Below, piece after piece: positions 59,874 through 64,000 of a DNA stretch of 64,000 nucleotides. Each line of letters begins with the position of its first letter. Position 1 is the first letter of the stretch. The notes under the pieces were generated by a model, which saw only the letters and a list, made by a program, of their open reading frames with translations, had not been told where the DNA came from and ran no database searches. Position numbers and translations under genes: made by a program. Source of the DNA: Streptomyces clavifer (GTDB lineage Bacteria; Actinomycetota; Actinomycetes; Streptomycetales; Streptomycetaceae); contig BMWJ01000009.1 of NCBI GenBank assembly GCA_014651175.1, forward strand, positions 62,001 to 126,000, written 5' to 3'.

Positions 59874-61085
59874 ATGGAGTTCCGGCAGTCCAGCAAGCTC
59901 AACGAGGTCTGTTACGAGATCCGGGGTCCTGTCATCGAACAGGCCAACGCCCTCGAGGAGGCGGGCCACAGCGTGCTCCGCCTCAACACGGGCAATCCGG
60001 CACTGTTCGGGTTCGAGGCCCCCGAGGAGATCGTCCAGGACATGATCCGGATGCTCCCGCAGGCGCACGGCTACACCGATTCGCGCGGCATCCTCTCCGC
60101 GCGCCGTGCCGTGGCTCAGCGCTACCAGGCGATGGGCCTGACCGACGTCGACGTCGACGACGTCTACCTCGGGAACGGTGTCTCCGAGCTGATCTCCATG
60201 TCCGTCCAGGCACTCCTGGACGACGGCGACGAGATCCTCATCCCGAGCCCCGACTTCCCCCTGTGGACCGCCGTCACCACCCTCGCGGGCGGCAAGGCCG
60301 TGCACTACATGTGCGACGAGGGCGCGGACTGGAACCCGGACCTCGCCGACATGGCCTCGAAGATCACCGACCGCACCAAGGCCGTGGTGATCATCAATCC
60401 GAACAACCCGACGGGCGCCGTCTACCCCCGCGAGATCCTCGAAGGCATGCTCGATCTGGCGCGCAGGCACGGCCTGATGGTGTTCGCGGACGAGATCTAC
60501 GACCAGATCCTGTACGACGACGCGGAGCACCACTCCGTGGCGGTGCTGGCCCCGGATCTGCTCTGCCTCACCTTCAGCGGGCTGTCCAAGACGTACCGCG
60601 TCGCGGGGTTCCGGTCCGGCTGGATGGTGGTGTCGGGTCCGCAGCAGCACGCCCGCAGCTATCTGGAGGGGCTCACCATGCTCGCTTCCATGCGACTGTG
60701 CCCCAACGCCCCCGCGCAGTACGCGATCCAGGCGGCACTCGGCGGGCGTCAGTCGATCCGGGAACTCGTCGCTCCCGGGGGCCGGCTCCACGAGCAGCGC
60801 GACCGGGCCTGGGAGCGGTTGAACGAGATCCCCGGGGTCTCGTGCGTGAAGCCGAAGGGCGCGCTGTACGCGTTCCCCCGCATCGACCCGAAGGTGCACG
60901 ACATCGTCGACGACGAGCGGTTCGTGCTGGACCTGCTCCTGCAGGAGAAGATCCAGGTGGTGCAGGGCACCGGCTTCAACTGGCCGCGCCCGGACCACTT
61001 CCGGATCCTGACCCTCCCCCACGCCGACGATCTCGACGCGGCGATCAGCCGCATCGGCCGCTTCCTCAGCGGATACCGCCAGTGA
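59874..61085 (+). CDS. Pyridoxal-phosphate aminotransferase, AlaA-like
   Basis: A 403-residue fold type I aminotransferase. The cofactor lysine is in FSGLSKTYRVAGFRSGW; INPNNPTGAVYP and VFADEIYDQILYD are the aspartate-binding and cofactor motifs. It most resembles the AlaA/AlaT alanine-synthesizing group (E. coli YfbQ), which transfers glutamate nitrogen to pyruvate. The ATG at 59874 follows GGGGAGG by 6 nt. The HxlR operator lies 30-65 bp upstream. Confidence 0.92.
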   Translation: MEFRQSSKLNEVCYEIRGPVIEQANALEEAGHSVLRLNTGNPALFGFEAPEEIVQDMIRMLPQAHGYTDSRGILSARRAVAQRYQAMGLTDVDVDDVYLGNGVSELISMSVQALLDDGDEILIPSPDFPLWTAVTTLAGGKAVHYMCDEGADWNPDLADMASKITDRTKAVVIINPNNPTGAVYPREILEGMLDLARRHGLMVFADEIYDQILYDDAEHHSVAVLAPDLLCLTFSGLSKTYRVAGFRSGWMVVSGPQQHARSYLEGLTMLASMRLCPNAPAQYAIQAALGGRQSIRELVAPGGRLHEQRDRAWERLNEIPGVSCVKPKGALYAFPRIDPKVHDIVDDERFVLDLLLQEKIQVVQGTGFNWPRPDHFRILTLPHADDLDAAISRIGRFLSGYRQ

Positions 61086-61433
61086 GCCGCGCGACCTGCC
61101 GGCCCCCGTCCACACACGGTTCGCCTCGCCAGAGCCGGTCGGGGCCACCGTGGAGGAGGGCGGTCCCGGCCCGGCGGAGGGCCCCGGCCGGGCCGGTCCG
61201 GGGGCGGCGTCGCACACGGTGTGCAGGTCGTCCGTGCGGTGTGACCTGCCCGCGCAGGGTGCTGGGCGACCGGTGCTCCGAGCCCGTGCGCACTGCGCGA
61301 CGGCCCCGGTGTACGGCGCGTGCACCGCAGACTCCCAGGGGGCGATCCGCGGCGTTGTCCACGCCCCGTTCGCCGCGTACGCGGCCGAGGTGCGGTCTCC
61401 TTCCCTCCCCCCGCGCACAGAGCTGACCGCGCG
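61086..61433. other. 348-bp intergenic region with a hairpin, no supported gene
   Basis: The region is GC-rich and open in several frames, but no frame has a ribosome binding site and plausible protein. CCGGCCCGGC (61166-61175) pairs with GCCGGGCCGG (61187-61196), a candidate terminator about 80 nt past the aminotransferase stop. The two flanking genes converge here. Confidence 0.6.
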
Positions 61434-62717
61434 TCAGCCGCGCAGCGCCGTGAGCGCGCCCACCGGGTCGGTGTCCGGGGTCGCACGGGGCCACCAGTCG
61501 TCCGCACCCGGGTCCGACTCGTAGCCGTACCAGCGGCCGTCGTGACCGAAGCGGAGCTGCAGGGTGCCCCCGGCGTTGGTCAGGTGATTGCGCCAGGGCT
61601 GGAAGCGTGGGAAGTCGGCCGCGGCGAGGGCGGGGCGGGCGCGGTCGAACGGGCCGGCCGGTGGATCCCACGGGCTTTCCAGCAGGGACAGGCCCTCCGC
61701 TCCGCCCTGGCGCCAGGCGGCGACGGCACGCGCCAGGTCGGTGGTGGTGCGGCCGGTGGCGAAGGCCAGCTCGCGGTAGAGCGCCCGGGTGGTGGCCGTC
61801 AGCCCGGCGGTGGGCCGGGACGCGGCGATGCGCACCGCGTCCTGCCAGGCGCTGAGCCCGGCGAGCGGATCGTCGCCGGTGGTCAGGATCGTGTGGGCGC
61901 GGGCCGCCGCGTCCGAGGCGAGGTGGTCCAGGGACAGCGGGTCGTGGGCGCCGGGCAGGTCCGGGTAGGAGGGTGGCTGCCCGGGATGCGGCGGCACGGG
62001 CAGCGGTGCGGGGAGCGGGGGCAGGAAGCGGTCGGCCAGGGCCTCGACCGCGGGGACCGAGGGCATGGCGGGGGCTGCGGGCCGCTCGCGGGCGGAGTGC
62101 TCGGCGTTGCGGCGGCCGAGCTCGTCGAGGAGTTCGCGCTCGCCCCGGCCGCGCATCAGCAGGAGGACGAACGGGTCGCTGTCCAGGAGCCGGGCCGTCT
62201 GGAAGCAGAGCGCCGCCACGTGCTTGCAGGGCCAGCCCCGGTCCGGGCAGGAGCAGTCGGGGTCGAGGTCGCCGGCGGCTGGCAGCAGCCGGATTCCGGT
62301 CTCCCCCGCCGTGTCGACCAGGGAGTGCGGCATCTCCTTGTCGAGCAGGGCGGACAGATGCCCGGGCCGTGCCGCTGCGGCGTCCAGGAAGGTGTCCCAG
62401 TCGGAGGCCGAGAACGTGCGCAGGCGCAGCTCCGCGCGGTACGGGCGGGGGCGGCTGCCGTGGACGTAGGCGATGACCCGGCCGGGTGTCACGGTGATCG
62501 CCGCGACATGACCGCCGTCGGCGTACGTACGCCCGCGGGCGAGCCTGCCCTCGTCCATCGACAGGGATTCCAGGGCGTCCACCCAGGCCCGGCCCCACCA
62601 GCTGTCCGCGAAGGAGCCGTCGGCGTGTGCCGCACGGGCGGGCACCGCCTCGAAGGTGCGCCGCAGGTCGTCGGGGCCGGGGCGGGCCGCCGGACGGGGA
62701 CCCGCCCCGGGGCTCAT
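61434..62717 (-). CDS. SWIM zinc finger protein
   Basis: A 427-residue protein with one SWIM domain near residue 153: CSCPDRGWPCKHV, the CxC-X6-CxH ligand pattern. The N-terminal region GSFADSWWGRAWVDALESL and RTYADGGHVAAITVTPG is the usual context of such proteins. SWIM domains bind DNA or proteins. It overlaps the SNF2 gene by ATGA, and SWIM/SNF2 pairs are recurrent in bacteria. The long Pro/Ala/Leu C-terminal half has no recognised domain. Confidence 0.9.
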   Translation of the reverse strand: MSPGAGPRPAARPGPDDLRRTFEAVPARAAHADGSFADSWWGRAWVDALESLSMDEGRLARGRTYADGGHVAAITVTPGRVIAYVHGSRPRPYRAELRLRTFSASDWDTFLDAAAARPGHLSALLDKEMPHSLVDTAGETGIRLLPAAGDLDPDCSCPDRGWPCKHVAALCFQTARLLDSDPFVLLLMRGRGERELLDELGRRNAEHSARERPAAPAMPSVPAVEALADRFLPPLPAPLPVPPHPGQPPSYPDLPGAHDPLSLDHLASDAAARAHTILTTGDDPLAGLSAWQDAVRIAASRPTAGLTATTRALYRELAFATGRTTTDLARAVAAWRQGGAEGLSLLESPWDPPAGPFDRARPALAAADFPRFQPWRNHLTNAGGTLQLRFGHDGRWYGYESDPGADDWWPRATPDTDPVGALTALRG

Positions 62718-64000
62718 GCCGTCCTCCGCAGTGAGACGAGGTCGGCCAGGTCACGGTCGCTGAGCTCGGTCAGGGCGGCCTCGCCGGAGCCGAGCACCGC
62801 GTCGGCGAGAACCCTCTTGGACTCCAGCAGTTCGCTGATCCGGTCCTCGACCGTGCCCTCCGCGATCAGCCGGTGCACCTGCACGGGCTGGGTCTGGCCG
62901 ATGCGGTAGGCGCGGTCGGTGGCCTGCTCCTCGACCGCCGGATTCCACCAGCGGTCGTAGTGGATGACGTGGGCGGCCCGGGTGAGGTTCAGTCCGGTGC
63001 CCGCCGCCTTGAGGGAGAGCAGGAAGACGGGGACCTCGGCGGACTGGAAGCGGTCCACCATCTGCTCCCGTTCGGGCACCGGCGTACCGCCGTGCAGCAG
63101 CTGGGAGGGGATGGCGCGGGAGGCGAGGTGGGCGGAGAGCAGGCGGGCCATGGAGACGTACTGGGTGAAGATCAGGACGGAGCTGCCCTCGGACAGGATC
63201 GTGTCGAGGAGTTCGTCGAGCAGGGCGAGCTTGCCCGAGCGTCCGGCGAGCCGGGTCGGCTCCTCCTTCAGGTACTGCGCGGGGTGGTTGCAGATCTGCT
63301 TGAGCGAACCCAGCAGCTTCATGATCAGTCCGCGCCGGGCGATGCCTTCCGCCTGCTCGATGAAGGCCATCGTCTCGCGGACGGCCGCCTCGTAGAGCGT
63401 CGCCTGCTCACGGGTGAGGAAGACGGGGTGGTCCGTCTCCGTCTTGGGCGGCAGCTCGGGCGCGATGCCCGGGTCGGACTTCTTCCGGCGCAGCAGGAAG
63501 GGGCGGACCAGCCGTGAGAGCCGTTCCACCGCCTCCTCGTTGCCCAGCCCTGCCGCGGTGCCGGTGTTCTCGACGATCCGGGCGTGCCGGGCGCGGAACG
63601 CCTTGAGCGGACCGAGCAGCCCGGGGGTGGTCCAGTCGAGCAGGGCCCACAGCTCCGAGAGGTTGTTCTCCACGGGCGTGCCGGTCAGTGCGACGCGGGC
63701 CGGGGCCGGGATGGTGCGCAGCGCCTTGGCGGTGGAGGAGTGCGGATTCTTCACGTGCTGCGCCTCGTCGGCGACGACGAGTCCCCACGTGTGCCCGGCG
63801 AGCCGGTCCGCGCTGGACCGCATCGTGCCGTACGTCGTGAGGACGAAGCCGCCGTCCGGGTCGGTGAGGGTCCGGTCGGTGCCGTGGAAGCGGCGTACGG
63901 GGACGCCGGGCGCGAAGCGGTTGATCTCGCGGTGCCAGTTGCCCAGGAGGGAGGCGGGGCAGATGACCAGGGTGGGGGCCGGGTGGGCGCGGTGCAGATG
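62714..64000 (-). CDS. SNF2/HepA-type DEAD-like ATPase (C-terminal part, cut by window)
   Basis: At least 428 codons of an SNF2 family ATPase; the N-terminus lies past the right edge. Motif Ib/II region is seen from the edge: LVICPASLLGNWHREI, then VVADEAQHVKNP (DEAQ box). The C-terminal helicase lobe has ILIFTQYVSMARLL-like sequence and AAGTGLNLTRAAHVIHYDRWWNPAVEEQATDRAYRIGQ-type motif V/VI. It is followed by the SWIM protein in the same operon. These enzymes remodel protein-DNA or polymerase complexes; the target is not known. Confidence 0.93.
   Translation of the reverse strand, partial: HLHRAHPAPTLVICPASLLGNWHREINRFAPGVPVRRFHGTDRTLTDPDGGFVLTTYGTMRSSADRLAGHTWGLVVADEAQHVKNPHSSTAKALRTIPAPARVALTGTPVENNLSELWALLDWTTPGLLGPLKAFRARHARIVENTGTAAGLGNEEAVERLSRLVRPFLLRRKKSDPGIAPELPPKTETDHPVFLTREQATLYEAAVRETMAFIEQAEGIARRGLIMKLLGSLKQICNHPAQYLKEEPTRLAGRSGKLALLDELLDTILSEGSSVLIFTQYVSMARLLSAHLASRAIPSQLLHGGTPVPEREQMVDRFQSAEVPVFLLSLKAAGTGLNLTRAAHVIHYDRWWNPAVEEQATDRAYRIGQTQPVQVHRLIAEGTVEDRISELLESKRVLADAVLGSGEAALTELSDRDLADLVSLRRTA

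Noticed and set aside
61150-61524. Open frame in the intergenic region after the aminotransferase
   Set aside because: It runs into the antisense of the SWIM gene, has no recognisable domain or ribosome site, and codon use is not gene-like.

Overview
The window is high-GC actinobacterial DNA and almost certainly a Streptomyces chromosome core region. The signs are strong third-position G/C codon bias, many GTG and TTG starts, a whiA gene, RbpA, OpcA, a mycothiol-dependent isomerase family protein, TerD proteins and the gene order sufRBD / ABC / ctaA / ctaB / tkt-tal-zwf-opcA-pgl. I saw no tRNA, rRNA, CRISPR array, insertion sequence or phage gene. The window cuts sufD at the left edge and an SNF2 ATPase at the right edge.

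Layout. (1) 1-2.7 kb: start of the Fe-S assembly operon sufR-sufB-sufD (minus), with a palindrome upstream. (2) 2.9-7.2 kb: ABC exporter pair and heme A synthase ctaA (plus), then a small conserved protein and heme O synthase ctaB (minus). (3) 7.5-14.1 kb: pentose-phosphate operon tkt-tal-zwf-opcA-pgl, with several stop/start overlaps. (4) 14.3-22.1 kb (minus): two PH-domain membrane proteins, pgi, rbpA, secG, tpiA, pgk and gap. (5) 22.3-25.2 kb: a large secreted M14 carboxypeptidase. (6) 25.5-30.6 kb: uvrC-rapZ-yvcK-whiA, all overlapping. (7) 30.8-43.4 kb: Rieske lipoprotein, uvrA, divergent mycothiol-type isomerase and metallo-hydrolase genes, terC behind a manganese-type riboswitch leader, two TerD proteins, uvrB and an MHYT sensor. 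(8) 43.6-49.1 kb: phosphodiesterase, O6-alkylguanine repair protein, MFS carrier, pseudouridine catabolism pair psuG-psuK and a uridine-kinase-like protein. (9) 49.1-57.4 kb: nitrogen block with a urea channel, ureA, a histidine-rich CbiX-like protein, ureB, ureC, ureF, ureG, ureD and amt. (10) 57.6-64 kb: two crcB fluoride channel genes, a secreted cupin, an HxlR regulator divergent from an aminotransferase, and a SWIM protein / SNF2 ATPase pair.

How the genes work together. Central carbon metabolism is dense: pgi, gap, pgk and tpiA serve glycolysis, while tkt, tal, zwf, opcA and pgl serve the NADPH-producing pentose pathway; YvcK and RapZ belong to carbon/cell-wall precursor control. All three UvrABC excision repair genes are here but in separate units. 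The urea block makes one pathway: import urea, hydrolyse it with a nickel urease, and take up ammonium.

Most interesting: the CbiX-like protein with a 17-histidine tail lies between ureA and ureB in a urease cluster that has ureD, ureF and ureG but no ureE. I propose it as a nickel handling factor. Next are the terC leader, whose aptamer strand can alternatively sequester the ribosome binding site, and a twin operator under the promoter of the HxlR regulator. At least eight genes appear to be leaderless, with a TAnnnT hexamer 6-8 nt before the start codon and no Shine-Dalgarno sequence.
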